DNA from: Streptomyces spinoverrucosus
GTDB taxonomy: Bacteria; Actinomycetota; Actinomycetes; Streptomycetales; Streptomycetaceae
Reading direction: 5' to 3'
DNA: 64,000 nucleotides
Assembly (NCBI RefSeq): GCF_015712165.1
Contig: NZ_JADPZX010000001.1
Span: 6,336,001 to 6,400,000, forward strand
Positions within the stretch are counted from its first letter, which is position 1, and each line of letters opens with the position of its first letter. Position numbers and translations under genes: made by a program. Shown in pieces: positions 1-8,807 of this stretch. The notes under the pieces are model-generated. The model did no database searches. It was not told the DNA's origin and worked only from the letters and a program-made list of their open reading frames with translations.

Positions 1-1
1 C

Positions 2-1564
2 TTCCTCGACCTGTGCGGTACGCCGTACTCCGCCGCCGAGCTCGACCGCGAGGCGGAGCGCGTCGCGATCGGCCTGGCGGAGCTCGGTGTGGGCCGCGGG
101 TCCACGGTCGCGACCATCCTGGAGAACGGTCCCGAAGCGGTGGTCGTGTGGTTCGCGATCCACCGCCTCGGGGCGATCTCGGTCCCGGTCAACACGGCCC
201 TGAAGGGCGCGCTGCTGCGGCATCAGCTCCACGACGCGTCCTCGTCCGTGGTCGTGGTGCACGCGGAGCTCATGGAACGTCCGCTGGCTGTCCTCGACAG
301 CTTGGACGACGTACGCCACCTGGTCGTCGTCGACGAGAACGGGCGTGCGCTGCCCGAGGCGCCGGGCGTTGCCGTGCACGCATGGGACGACCTGCTGAAA
401 GCCTCCGGCAGTCGGTCACCGACGCTGGTACGGCCCTCGGATCTCGGGACGATCGTCTACACCGGCGGCACCACCGGCCCGTCCAAGGGCTGCGCCCTCA
501 GCCACCAGTACCACCTGTCGATCGCCCGGCAGATCATCGACTCGTGGGGCCGCACCCCCGAGGACGTGGTGTGGAGTCCGCTTCCGCTCTTCCACTTCAA
601 CGCCATCTCGTGCCTGCTGACGGGCACACTGCTCAGCGGCGGCCGCGCGGCGCTCTCCCGGCGATTCTCCGTCTCGGGATTCTGGCCCGAGATCAACCGG
701 ACCGGCGCCACGATCGCCTCCATGCTCGGTTCGCTGGCCGTACTCGTCGCCAAGGCCGGTGATCACCCCGGCGCGCGGAACTCGGGAACGGCCGACGCGA
801 ACACGACCCTGCGTCTGGTCACGGGAGCGCCGATGCCACCGGAGATCGACGCGCTCTTCCGGTCCAGGTTCGGCGTGACCACGTTCAGCAACGCCTACGG
901 GACCACCGAGGCGTCCCTCATCTCGTGGCTGCCGGCCGGGAACCCGGGGAAGCCCGGCTCGGCGGGACTGGTCAACTCCGACGCCTTCATTGTCGACATC
1001 TTCGATGACGACGACCGCTCCGTCCCGGTGGGCACCGAAGGCGAGATCGTCTGCCGGCCTCGCAAGCCGCACGCCATGTTCGAGGGCTACTGGAAGCGCC
1101 CGGAGGCCACCGTCCAGGCTTGGCGAAATCTCTGGTTCCACACCGGGGACATCGGGCGGATCGACGCGGACGGCTACCTGTACTTCGTGGACCGCAAGGC
1201 CGACTACATGCGACGGCGCGGAGAGAACATCTCCAGCTGGGAGATAGAGAAGGTCTTCCACGAACACCCCGCTGTGCGCGATGTCTGCGTCCATGCCGTG
1301 GCCAGCGCCGTGTCCGAGGACGACGTCAAGGTCACCGTCGTACTCAAGGAACCGGACGAGGGCGAGCGGCCGACCGAAGAGGACCTGTGCCGCTGGTCGA
1401 TCGACCAACTCCCGTACTACGCCGTACCGCGCTACTTCGAGTTCCGCGACGCGCTCCCGCTGAGCGCGACCGGCCGCTCCGCCAAGCATGTGCTGCGGGC
1501 GGAAGGCGTCACTGAGGCGACCTGGGACCGCGAAGCCGCCGGCATCGCCTTCGAGCGCCGCTGA
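2..1564 (+). CDS. AMP-dependent acyl-CoA synthetase, 5' end outside window
   Basis: ANL-superfamily acyl-CoA ligase that would activate a carboxylic acid with ATP and CoA in the cytoplasm. The reading frame is open from base 2, so the start lies upstream and about 521 residues are visible. The AMP-binding loop YTGGTTGPSKG is encoded near 460-490, the adenylate-binding YGTTEAS motif near 895, and the hinge motif YLYFVDRKADYMRRRGENIS near 1180. A C-terminal lysine in GRSAKHVLR fits the catalytic Lys of the A10 motif. The stop overlaps the next start (TGATG), so it is translationally coupled to an enoyl-CoA hydratase. The acid is unknown. Family is certain; substrate is not. Confidence 0.93.
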   Translation, partial: FLDLCGTPYSAAELDREAERVAIGLAELGVGRGSTVATILENGPEAVVVWFAIHRLGAISVPVNTALKGALLRHQLHDASSSVVVVHAELMERPLAVLDSLDDVRHLVVVDENGRALPEAPGVAVHAWDDLLKASGSRSPTLVRPSDLGTIVYTGGTTGPSKGCALSHQYHLSIARQIIDSWGRTPEDVVWSPLPLFHFNAISCLLTGTLLSGGRAALSRRFSVSGFWPEINRTGATIASMLGSLAVLVAKAGDHPGARNSGTADANTTLRLVTGAPMPPEIDALFRSRFGVTTFSNAYGTTEASLISWLPAGNPGKPGSAGLVNSDAFIVDIFDDDDRSVPVGTEGEIVCRPRKPHAMFEGYWKRPEATVQAWRNLWFHTGDIGRIDADGYLYFVDRKADYMRRRGENISSWEIEKVFHEHPAVRDVCVHAVASAVSEDDVKVTVVLKEPDEGERPTEEDLCRWSIDQLPYYAVPRYFEFRDALPLSATGRSAKHVLRAEGVTEATWDREAAGIAFERR

Positions 1565-2421
1565 TGAGCGAGGACTCACCGATGACGCACCACAACGCGC
1601 AGTCGGGCGACGACAGTCCGACAGGCCTGACCGGAGACGATCTGGGGACGCCGTTTCTGCGCCTGGAACGCGAGGGCCCGCTCGCCTGGTGCATCGTCGA
1701 CCGGCCCGACTCCCGCAACGCGCTCACCAGCGCCATGTACTTCGGCATCCGCCGAGCCGTCGACGTGGTGAACCGCGACGATTCCCTGTCCGCCCTGATC
1801 ATCACCGGAACCGACGACATCTTCATGCCGGGCGGCGAACTGCGCGGCAAGGAGCCCGACCGCTGGCTGGACTTCCCCGACCTGCTCGGCATGGACTCCA
1901 CACCGTTCGAGGCCATCCGCCGGTCCCCGAAGCCGGTCGTCTCGGCCGTCAACGGCAAGGCGCAGGGCGGCGGTCTGCTCATCGCGATGCTCTCCGACGT
2001 CGCGGTCGTCGGCGAGAGCGTCACGGTGCGGGCCCCGGAACTGCTCCGCGGGATCGCTGACACGGGTTACGCCGCCTACCTTCCCGCGCAGATCGGCATC
2101 GCCCGCGCCCGCGACATGCTCCTGACCGGACGCGAGGTCACCGCGCACGAGGCCGAGAGCTGGGGCATGTTCAGCCGTGTCGTGCCCGACGACGAGGTGC
2201 GCGAGACGGCACGCGAGGTGGCGGTCGACATCTGCCGCACCGCACCGCAGGCCCGGCTCCAGGTGAAGCGCATCATCAACGACCGCTACGGCATGGTCGA
2301 CCGCACCACGATGGACGCCTTCCTGTACTCGGCCGAGATGCGTGAGGGAACGCGCGCGTTCGCCGAGAAGCGGGAACCGGACTGGGTCCCGGAGGCGTTC
2401 CGGACGGGGCGCCGCCTCTGA
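1564..2421 (+). CDS. Enoyl-CoA hydratase/isomerase family protein
   Basis: Crotonase-fold protein of 285 aa, expected to hydrate or isomerise an enoyl-CoA. The oxyanion-hole segment AVNGKAQGGG and the downstream APELLRGIADTG stretch, with a Glu where crotonases keep a catalytic acid, are both present. The ATG at 1564 overlaps the synthetase stop; a second ATG at 1582 (MTHHN) is possible. The N-terminal 30 residues before the crotonase fold look unstructured. It forms a two-gene unit with the synthetase and converges on the ferredoxin gene 24 nt away. The exact reaction is unassigned. Confidence 0.9.
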   Translation: MSEDSPMTHHNAQSGDDSPTGLTGDDLGTPFLRLEREGPLAWCIVDRPDSRNALTSAMYFGIRRAVDVVNRDDSLSALIITGTDDIFMPGGELRGKEPDRWLDFPDLLGMDSTPFEAIRRSPKPVVSAVNGKAQGGGLLIAMLSDVAVVGESVTVRAPELLRGIADTGYAAYLPAQIGIARARDMLLTGREVTAHEAESWGMFSRVVPDDEVRETAREVAVDICRTAPQARLQVKRIINDRYGMVDRTTMDAFLYSAEMREGTRAFAEKREPDWVPEAFRTGRRL

Positions 2422-2445
2422 CGGATCAGGCGGGCGCAGGCCGCG

Positions 2446-2676
2446 CTACTCCTCCGGAGCGAGGACCTCGCCCGTCTCCCTGTCGCGGACCAGGATCGCC
2501 TGGACCGGACAGGATTCCGCGGCGTCGAGGACCGCCTCGTCCGGCGGCACCGCGGTCTCGACTGCCTGGGCGCGATTGCCGACCAGAGCGAAATGTTCCG
2601 CGGCCACGGCGGCGCAACCGCCGGTACCGAGACAGGCCGCACGGTTGACTTCGATGCTCCACATCGGCTCTGTCAC
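2446..2676 (-). CDS. Small [3Fe-4S]-type ferredoxin
   Basis: Ferredoxin of about 76 aa. It shows CLGTGGC followed by a distal SCPVQAI, the pattern of P450-partner ferredoxins that hold a [3Fe-4S] cluster because the second cluster cysteine is replaced. The GTG at 2676 is chosen because an AGGAAGG lies 5 nt upstream; a longer TTG-started form (2697) is open but has no better signal. It lies 52 nt downstream of the CoA-transferase gene on the same strand. It probably feeds electrons to a P450; the only stand-alone P450 here is at 15-16 kb, in another operon carrying the same promoter motif. Partner assignment is inference. Confidence 0.85.
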   Translation of the reverse strand: MTEPMWSIEVNRAACLGTGGCAAVAAEHFALVGNRAQAVETAVPPDEAVLDAAESCPVQAILVRDRETGEVLAPEE

Positions 2677-2728
2677 CGCCACCTTCCTTGTGGACAAAGG
2701 GAACTACCAGCAGCCGCGCCCGAGGGCG

Positions 2729-3949
2729 TCAGGCGATGACCTTCGCGTCGCGGAGTTCTGTGAGCTCGCCCGGGGAGAGGCCGAGTTCCTGGGCGAGCAC
2801 CTCGTCGGTGTGTTCGCCGAGCCACGGCGGGCGTTGCGTCTCGGGCTCGGGTACGTCCGCGAGCTTCACCGGATTTCCCGGTACGAGGACGGGCTGGGCG
2901 ACTCCGTCCGTACGGGGGAGCGGTACGAGCATGTTCCGTGCCAGGACGTGCGGGTCGGCCGCGACCTGGGCGTCGGCCAGGCAGGGGCCCGCGGCGATGC
3001 CGTGGCCGGCCAGCAGCGCGCTGGCTTCGACAGCGGTGCGGGCCGCCGCCCAGGACTCGATGGCCGGGCGGAGGACGTCCTCCAGGTGCTCCAACCAGCC
3101 CTCACGCGTGGCGAGTCGGGGATCCGAGGTCCACTCGGGGTGGCCGATGAGTTCGGCCAGTTTGGCGAAGTGCTGCTCGCGACCCACCTGGAGGACGAAC
3201 CAGCCGTCCTTGGCGCGGAAGCCATGCATGATCAGCGGACCCAGTTCGCCGCGCCGCAGGCCCATGGACCAGAAGTTGGTGACGATGTCCGTCATCGAGA
3301 TCATCGCGTCGAACATCGCGACGTCGACGTACTGACCTCGACCCGTCGTCTCGCGGTGGCGCAGTGCGGCCAGGATGCCGATGGTGGCGAAGAGTGCCGC
3401 GCCGATGTCGCCGAGAGCGCCGACCGGGGCGACGGTGGGCGGTGCGCCCTCGGCGCGCTTCATCTCGTAGATGCCGGACATGGCCTCGACGATCGGAGCG
3501 TACGCGGGCCAGTCGCGGTACGGGGTGGGCGTGGTGTTGCCGAAACCGGAGACCGATACGTAGATCCCCTGGGGGTGGCGCCGCCGCATGTCCTCGTAGC
3601 CGAGACCGAGCCCGGACAGCACACCGGGGCGGGAGTTCTCGGCGATCACATCGAAGTAGGGGGCCAGGCGCAGGGCGAGTTCGCGGCCCCGCTGGTCCTT
3701 GAGGTCGATGCAGATGCTGCGCTTGCCCAGGTTGTTGCGCAGGAACGTGGCACCGACGCTGCGGCCTTGCGGATCCTTGATGGCGGGGAGCGAGGCGCGG
3801 CCGGAGTCGCCGCCCCTCGGTGACTCGATCTTGACGACGTCGGCGCCGAGGCGGCCGAGGAGCTGCGTGGCGTAGGGAAGCGCCTGCATCTGCTCGAACG
3901 CGAGGATCCGGACGCCGGCCAGCGGCCGGTCGGAAGTACTCGAAGGCAT
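2729..3949 (-). CDS. Class III (CaiB/BaiF) CoA transferase
   Basis: 406-aa family III CoA transferase, which moves CoA between carboxylates through a mixed anhydride on an Asp. The hallmark GRGQYVDVAMFD places the catalytic Asp at residue 214, and the N-terminal GVRILAFEQ and ADVVKIESPRGGD segments are typical. It would charge the growth substrate or recycle CoA from an intermediate. It leads a two-gene unit with the ferredoxin and is divergent from the DUF35/thiolase pair. An AT-rich element sits 22-39 nt upstream of its ATG. Length is normal. Donor and acceptor are unknown. Confidence 0.92.
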   Translation of the reverse strand: MPSSTSDRPLAGVRILAFEQMQALPYATQLLGRLGADVVKIESPRGGDSGRASLPAIKDPQGRSVGATFLRNNLGKRSICIDLKDQRGRELALRLAPYFDVIAENSRPGVLSGLGLGYEDMRRRHPQGIYVSVSGFGNTTPTPYRDWPAYAPIVEAMSGIYEMKRAEGAPPTVAPVGALGDIGAALFATIGILAALRHRETTGRGQYVDVAMFDAMISMTDIVTNFWSMGLRRGELGPLIMHGFRAKDGWFVLQVGREQHFAKLAELIGHPEWTSDPRLATREGWLEHLEDVLRPAIESWAAARTAVEASALLAGHGIAAGPCLADAQVAADPHVLARNMLVPLPRTDGVAQPVLVPGNPVKLADVPEPETQRPPWLGEHTDEVLAQELGLSPGELTELRDAKVIA

Positions 3950-3970
3950 GCGCCAAGTCTAAGCGTAGGT

Positions 3971-3988
3971 TAGATATTTTATACAAGA
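3971..3988. promoter_or_regulatory. AT-rich operator-like element A (divergent promoter)
   Basis: TTAGATATTTTATACAAG lies in the 57-bp divergent gap between the CoA transferase and the DUF35-fusion gene. Its reverse complement, extended to 20 nt, matches element D (20868-20887) at 17 positions, both sharing TTGTATAAAATAT and the trailing AA/CC. It is a rough inverted repeat, CTTGTATA-AAA-TATCTAAC. Its closeness to both starts means it probably overlaps the -10 regions. The protein that binds it is inferred, not shown. Confidence 0.55.
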
Positions 3989-4006
3989 TGCAGTTAGCTT
4001 GGTCTC

Positions 4007-5377
4007 ATGCGAGGAATCCTGGGTTGGGGCGCCTACGTCCCCTTCGGACGCCTGGACCGGCGCCAGATCGCACCGGCACTCTCGGGTACGCGATCAGTCG
4101 CCGGCTATGACGAAGACGCGACGACGATGGGGGTGGCGGCAGCACGCCTGGCGCTTCGCCAGACCCCCGCAGAACCCGCGGCACTGTGGTTCGCCACCGC
4201 GGATCCGCCCTATCTCGACCGCACCAACGCGACGGCCGTGCACGCGGCCCTGCGTCTCGGGCGGACCTGCGCCGCCTACGACGCCGTCGGCTCCGTACGG
4301 TCCGCGGTGGGGACGCTGCGTACCGCCCTCACCTCCGCCGGGCCGACCCTCGTGGTCGCATCCGACCTGCGAACCGGCCGCCCGGGCGGGCCGGACGAAG
4401 CGGCCGGTGGAGACGGCGCGGCCGCGCTGCTCATCGGGTCCGACAGCGATGGACCGGTGCTGGCGGAACAGGTGGCGACGGCGTCGGTCACCGCGGAGTT
4501 CCTGGACCGTTGGCGGATCCCGGGGGAGCCCGCCTCCCGCCTGTGGGAGGAGAGGTTCGGCGAGACCGTCTACACCGACCTGGGGCGCGAGGCGCTCAAG
4601 TCGGCGTTGGAGGAGGCGGAGCTGGCTCCCGGAGACGTCGGCGCCCTCGTCGTGTCCGGTCTGCACGCGAGGGCCGCGAAGACGGTCGCGGCCACATCGG
4701 GTGTCCCGGCCGAGGCCGTGGTCGACCGTCTCGACGGACGCGTGGGGAATCCGGGTGCGGCTCAGCCGGCCCTGTTGCTCGCCGCCGCGCTGGAACAGGC
4801 AGCCCCCGGTCAGGTGATCGTGCTCGTCTCGCTCGCCGACGGGGCCGACGCCTTCGTGTGGCGCACGACGCCCGCACTGCGTGATCATCCGCAGCCGGTG
4901 CCGCTGCTCCAGCAGCTCGATTACGGCCGTCCCGTGCCGTATCTGACGTTCCTGGCCTGGCGCGGCATGCTGGACCCCGAACCACCGCGCAGGCCCGAGC
5001 CGGCGCGCGCCTCCGCGTCGGCGGCTCTGCGCAACCACGACTGGAAGTTCGGCTTCGTCGGCTCCGCGGACGAGGGCGGGACCGTCAGTCTCCCGCCGTC
5101 GCCCCTGGACACCAGCGCCGTCGCCATGGCCGATCGCACGGGGACGGTCGTCACGTACACCGTCGACCGCCTCGCCTACTCGCCGAGTCCGCCCGTGGTG
5201 TTCGCGGTCGTCGACTTCGACGGCGGCGGGCGGCTTCCGGTGGAACTCACCGACGTCGACATCGACGAACTGGCCATCGGCGGGCGGGTCGAGATGAGCT
5301 TCCGCCGGCTGCACACCGCCGACGGCGTGCACAACTACTTCTGGAAGGCGCGGCCCGTCCGCGAGAAGGGCGTCTGA
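4007..5377 (+). CDS. HMG-CoA synthase-like thiolase-fold protein fused to DUF35 OB-fold domain
   Basis: 456-aa two-domain protein. Residues 1 to about 310 resemble HMG-CoA synthase/KAS III-like thiolase-fold proteins; residues from about 350 to the end form a DUF35 OB fold (GTVVTYTVDRLAYSP through GRVEMSFRRL). The region aligning with the nucleophilic Cys of HMG-CoA synthase reads YDAVGSVRSA, with Asp92 where Cys is expected, and the DUF35 zinc ribbon has no cysteines. DUF35 partners of Ltp-type thiolases such as ChsH2 support retro-aldol C-C cleavage in steroid side-chain degradation. The thiolase starts 1 nt after this stop, so a complex is likely. Classical condensation activity is doubtful. 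Confidence 0.85.
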   Translation: MRGILGWGAYVPFGRLDRRQIAPALSGTRSVAGYDEDATTMGVAAARLALRQTPAEPAALWFATADPPYLDRTNATAVHAALRLGRTCAAYDAVGSVRSAVGTLRTALTSAGPTLVVASDLRTGRPGGPDEAAGGDGAAALLIGSDSDGPVLAEQVATASVTAEFLDRWRIPGEPASRLWEERFGETVYTDLGREALKSALEEAELAPGDVGALVVSGLHARAAKTVAATSGVPAEAVVDRLDGRVGNPGAAQPALLLAAALEQAAPGQVIVLVSLADGADAFVWRTTPALRDHPQPVPLLQQLDYGRPVPYLTFLAWRGMLDPEPPRRPEPARASASAALRNHDWKFGFVGSADEGGTVSLPPSPLDTSAVAMADRTGTVVTYTVDRLAYSPSPPVVFAVVDFDGGGRLPVELTDVDIDELAIGGRVEMSFRRLHTADGVHNYFWKARPVREKGV

Positions 5378-5378
5378 C

Positions 5379-6569
5379 ATGGGGTCCAACGCAATCACCG
5401 ACCGCGTCGCGATCGTCGGCATGGGATGTACGCGCTTCGGCGAGCGCTGGGACATGGGCTTCGACGATCTGCTGATCGAGGCCGCGCAAGGGGCGTTCTC
5501 GTCCGCCGGAATCGGCAAGGACGACGTGGACGCGTACTGGCTGGGGACGGTCCAGTCGGGGATGAGCGGGCTGGCCCTCTCGCGTCCGCTGCGTCTGGAC
5601 AACAAGCCCGTGACCAGGGTCGAGAACTACTGTGCCACCGGGTCCGAGGCACTGCGGCAGGCGGCCTACGGCGTCGCGAGCGGTGCGTACGACGTCGCCG
5701 TGGCGATCGGGGGAGAGAAGGTCAAGGACTCCGGCTACCAGGGCCTCAACGCCTTCCCCATACCCGGGGACGGCACGGCGCGCTCGCTGACCGCCGCGGC
5801 CATGTTCTCGATGATCGTGCCCGCGTACGCGGCCCGCCACGGCGTCGACGAGGACGAGCTGCGCACGGCGCTGGCCCGTATCGCCTCGAAGAACCATGCC
5901 AACGGCGCCCGGAATCCGCGGGCGCAGTTCCGCAGGGAGATGACCGTGGAGCGGCTGTGCGCGATGCCCGCGGTCGCCGGGCGGCTGTCCGTGCTCGACT
6001 GCGCGGGCGTGGCCGACGGCGCGGCCGCCGCGGTCGTGGTCCGGGCTGAGGACGCGCATCGGTACACGGACAACCCGCTGTTCATCAAGGCGCTGTCGTT
6101 CGTCTCGGGCGACGGGCGAGGCCTGATGGACCCGGACTACGACTACACGACGTTCCCGGAGGTGGCGGCCGCGGCGCGGGAGGCCTATCGGCAGGCGGGC
6201 ATCGCCGATCCGCGAACGGAGCTCGCGCTGGCGGAAGTTCACGACTGCTTCACGCCGGCCGAGCTCGTCCTCCTGGAGGACCTCGGGCTCGCCGAACGAG
6301 GCACCGCCCATCAGCGCGTCATGGACGGTGCCTTCGACCTGGACGGCGAGCTGCCGGTGAACCCCGACGGTGGCCTGAAGTCCTTCGGGCACCCCGTCGG
6401 GGCCACCGGCCTGCGGATGGTCTTCGAGGCGTGGCTGCAGCTGCGGGGCGAGGCACCCGCCGAGCGAAGGATCGCGACGTACGGGAAGCGATCCCTCGCC
6501 CTCACTCACAACCTCGGCGGATACCCAGGGGAGATGGTGAGTTTCGTCGGCGTCTTCGGCACCGGCTGA
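5379..6569 (+). CDS. Ltp/SCPx-like thiolase-superfamily acyl-CoA lyase
   Basis: 396-aa lipid-transfer-protein-type thiolase. Cys85 in ENYCATGSEAL matches the thiolase nucleophile and GLKSFGHPVGATG gives the active-site His loop. The usual second catalytic Cys near the C-terminus is replaced by a HNLGGYPG segment, as in SCPx/Ltp proteins. HDCFTPAELVLLEDLG is another family signature. It would cleave a 3-ketoacyl-CoA or, with the DUF35 partner, act as an aldolase. It is transcribed with the upstream fusion gene and ends 15 nt from the convergent NIPSNAP-like gene. Thiolase versus aldolase cannot be settled from sequence. Confidence 0.9.
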   Translation: MGSNAITDRVAIVGMGCTRFGERWDMGFDDLLIEAAQGAFSSAGIGKDDVDAYWLGTVQSGMSGLALSRPLRLDNKPVTRVENYCATGSEALRQAAYGVASGAYDVAVAIGGEKVKDSGYQGLNAFPIPGDGTARSLTAAAMFSMIVPAYAARHGVDEDELRTALARIASKNHANGARNPRAQFRREMTVERLCAMPAVAGRLSVLDCAGVADGAAAAVVVRAEDAHRYTDNPLFIKALSFVSGDGRGLMDPDYDYTTFPEVAAAAREAYRQAGIADPRTELALAEVHDCFTPAELVLLEDLGLAERGTAHQRVMDGAFDLDGELPVNPDGGLKSFGHPVGATGLRMVFEAWLQLRGEAPAERRIATYGKRSLALTHNLGGYPGEMVSFVGVFGTG

Positions 6570-6584
6570 CCACCCCGAGGCTGA

Positions 6585-7313
6585 TCAGTCGGTCCAGTCG
6601 ACGCGGTCGGCGCGGGACGGCTGTCGGCCCGTCCTCGTCGGGGAGAGGGGCGCGTCGGCGAGCAGGATCCGCTGCCGGGCCCGTACGAACACCTCGGTGG
6701 TGGGGAGCAGTTCACGGCCCTGGGCCGCGTCCGCTTCGGCGCCGGCCCAGGCCTCCCACGTGGGGATCGTCCACAGCAGGACGCACTCGTCCCGGTTGCG
6801 CATGGCCGTGGTCCAGGCGCCGGTGAGCCGCCAGCCGTAGTTGGCGCCGATCTTCTCCGCGTCCTCCCACGCCGCGTCCAGAAAGCGCCATGCGCCACCG
6901 GGGCTCGTGGTGATGATCTCGTGTGCGTAGGCGGCTCCCCGGTGTTCACCGCCGTTGACCAGCTCCTCGATGGTCGGCATCTTCGGATGCGGTACGAGGA
7001 TGCGGTCGAAGCCTCCGGACCGCATCTCGGCTGCCGCCGCCCACCACTTGGCCAGAGCCGGATCCTGCAGTTCGGGGTGGCCCAGCTCGTGCCGGAAGGA
7101 CTCCGCGAGCCCGTCGAAGGCGTCCTCCTCCCAGATGTTGACGACCTGCGGCCACGTTCCGGTCGAGCCGACCACGCCCCAGATGCCGTAGCAGAGCTGG
7201 TTGCGCTCCTCCTGGGCGAGCGGGCTCCAGTTGGCGGCCATGTGCTGCATGTACCGGGCCCTGTTGTGTCCGACCACGTTGATGAACTCGTGGATGTAGA
7301 CCTTGGTGTTCAC
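6585..7313 (-). CDS. NIPSNAP-like ferredoxin-fold protein
   Basis: About 242 aa, made of two dimeric alpha-beta-barrel-like halves rich in Trp and Tyr. The first half opens with VYIHEFINVVGHNRARYMQHM; the second carries GGAWRFLDAAWEDAEKIG and LLWTIPTWEAWAGAE, as in NIPSNAP proteins. A GTG start at 7313 is preferred because AGGAGGGG precedes it by 7-8 nt; an upstream start at 7340 is open but lacks such a site. It is divergent from the ABC importer with an AT-rich element between them. Such proteins recur in actinobacterial CoA-ester catabolic clusters without a settled function; none is assigned here. Confidence 0.75.
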   Translation of the reverse strand: MNTKVYIHEFINVVGHNRARYMQHMAANWSPLAQEERNQLCYGIWGVVGSTGTWPQVVNIWEEDAFDGLAESFRHELGHPELQDPALAKWWAAAAEMRSGGFDRILVPHPKMPTIEELVNGGEHRGAAYAHEIITTSPGGAWRFLDAAWEDAEKIGANYGWRLTGAWTTAMRNRDECVLLWTIPTWEAWAGAEADAAQGRELLPTTEVFVRARQRILLADAPLSPTRTGRQPSRADRVDWTD

Positions 7314-7359
7314 TGTGAGCACCCCTCCTTGCCTGCACAAGCCTGCGGCTGGCGATTGT

Positions 7360-7376
7360 CTGTATCTTATATATTG
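7360..7376. promoter_or_regulatory. AT-rich operator-like element B (divergent promoter)
   Basis: CTGTATCTTATATATTG lies between the NIPSNAP-like gene (47 nt upstream of its start) and the ABC importer operon (90 nt upstream). It shares the ATnTTATATATnG core with elements C and E. It sits within a conspicuously AT-rich stretch, 7357-7390. Confidence 0.5.
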
Positions 7377-7465
7377 TTTTCTTTATTGACACCCAGATGG
7401 TGCCTTCATACGCTCGCCGCTGAGCGCGGTTCGCGCATCCACCCCAGACGAAGCGGGAGCGCCGC

Positions 7466-8749
7466 ATGCACGGTTACAAGGGCGCCAGGAGCAGGTCGCG
7501 GCTGGTCGCGGTCGTGGCAGTGATGACGCTGATGTCGGCCTGCGCCGCGGAGAGCGGCGGGTCCGGCGGCTCAGGCGGGGCCGGCGGCTCCGGCGGCGCG
7601 GCCCTCGGTGACACCATCAAGATCGGCGGGCTTGTCACCAAGACCAGCCCGATCGGATACACCACGGGCGAGGCGGAGACCGGGGCCAAGGCGCGCTTCG
7701 CGCGGGCCAACGCCGAAGGCGGGGTGCACGGCCGAAAGATCGACTTCATCGGGGCCGAGGACGACGCCATGACCGCCGCCACCGCCGATGCGGCCGTCAA
7801 GAAGCTCGTGCAGCGCGAGAAGGTCTTCGCGATCGTCCCGTGGATCGCGTTCGGCGCCGGGACGTCACCGGTCGCCGAGAGCGCCGGTGTCACCCGGTTC
7901 GGCTGGGGTGTCAGCAAGGGCTGGTGCTCGTCGAAGCTGTCGTACGGCGTGAGCGGCTGTCTGCAGCCGGAGGAGAGCACGGACGAGGACGTGCTGTGGA
8001 GCCGCGGGTACGGGCCGCATCAGCTCGCCGATGAAATGGGTGGCAAGGGCGGCCGGGCCGACGGCCAGGCGGTCTGGATCCAGGGCTTCGACAACAGCGA
8101 CAGCACCGACGGCGTGAAGGCGACCAAGGGGCTCTTCACCACGGCCGGCTTCGAGGTGGCCGGGGCGTCGGCGTCCATTCCCGCAGCCGCGCCGCCGCAG
8201 GACTGGCTCCCGTACATCAACAAGATCATGAAGTCGAACGACGGCGGTCCGCCGGACGTCGTCTACTCGATCATGTCCGGTGCGACGAACCTGGGGATGT
8301 ACGGCGCCCTGCGCAAGGCCGGCTACCAGGGCATCATCGCCGACTCCACCAGCTACGACCCCCGGCTGCTCGCCGACCCCCAGGGCGCGCAGGTCATGGA
8401 GGGCGTCTACACCGGGATCTCCTTCGCTCCGTTCGAGGCGGACACCCCGGAGGTCGAGCAGATGATGGCGGACGTCCGCGAGGAAGACCCCCAGCATGTG
8501 TTCACGCAGGCCACCGCGATGGGGTATTGGGCCGCCGACATGTTCCTGACCGCACTGGAGAAGGCCGGCAAGGACGTCACCGCCGAGTCGTACCGGGAAG
8601 CGCTCGACACGCTGCAGTACGAGAACGCCGCCATCGGCAAGCTCAGCTTCCCCGAGAACAAGACGGAGCCGAGCTCCTGTTCGTCGCTGGTGCAGGTACG
8701 CAAGGGCCGGTTCGTCGAGGCGCAGCCGCTCGAGTGCTTCGACAAGTGA
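7466..8749 (+). CDS. Branched-chain-type ABC transporter substrate-binding lipoprotein
   Basis: 427-aa Leu/Ile/Val-binding-protein-like lipoprotein. An Arg/Lys-rich N-terminus, a hydrophobic stretch and the lipobox LMSAC predict lipidation at Cys26 and display on the outer face of the membrane. A Gly/Ser-rich linker follows, then the periplasmic-binding fold beginning IKIGGLVTKTSPIG. HAAT-type receptors in catabolic loci often bind aromatic or alicyclic acids rather than amino acids. It is first in a three-gene importer operon, followed by a strong hairpin at 8758-8785. The ligand is unknown; the flanking CoA-ester genes suggest the growth substrate. Confidence 0.9.
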   Translation: MHGYKGARSRSRLVAVVAVMTLMSACAAESGGSGGSGGAGGSGGAALGDTIKIGGLVTKTSPIGYTTGEAETGAKARFARANAEGGVHGRKIDFIGAEDDAMTAATADAAVKKLVQREKVFAIVPWIAFGAGTSPVAESAGVTRFGWGVSKGWCSSKLSYGVSGCLQPEESTDEDVLWSRGYGPHQLADEMGGKGGRADGQAVWIQGFDNSDSTDGVKATKGLFTTAGFEVAGASASIPAAAPPQDWLPYINKIMKSNDGGPPDVVYSIMSGATNLGMYGALRKAGYQGIIADSTSYDPRLLADPQGAQVMEGVYTGISFAPFEADTPEVEQMMADVREEDPQHVFTQATAMGYWAADMFLTALEKAGKDVTAESYREALDTLQYENAAIGKLSFPENKTEPSSCSSLVQVRKGRFVEAQPLECFDK

Positions 8750-8757
8750 TCTGTTCC

Positions 8758-8785
8758 GCCCGCAGGCCCGGCCGGGCCTGCGGGC
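8758..8785. other. Perfect 28-bp palindrome between binding-protein and permease genes
   Basis: Fourteen-base arms, GCCCGCAGGCCCGG and its exact complement, abut without a spacer base. In RNA it would form a very stable hairpin just after the binding-protein stop and about 22 nt before the permease ATG. Such hairpins commonly protect upstream mRNA or attenuate read-through so the binding protein is made in excess. No U-run follows, so it is not a classical terminator. Confidence 0.7.
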
Positions 8786-8807
8786 CCGAGGCCCTGGGAG
8801 ACCTTGT

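Noticed and set aside
416..1579. Long antisense reading frame under the first acyl-CoA synthetase
   Set aside because: It is a shadow frame produced by GC bias; its translation is Arg/Gly/Pro-rich without a domain, while the sense frame has all ligase motifs.
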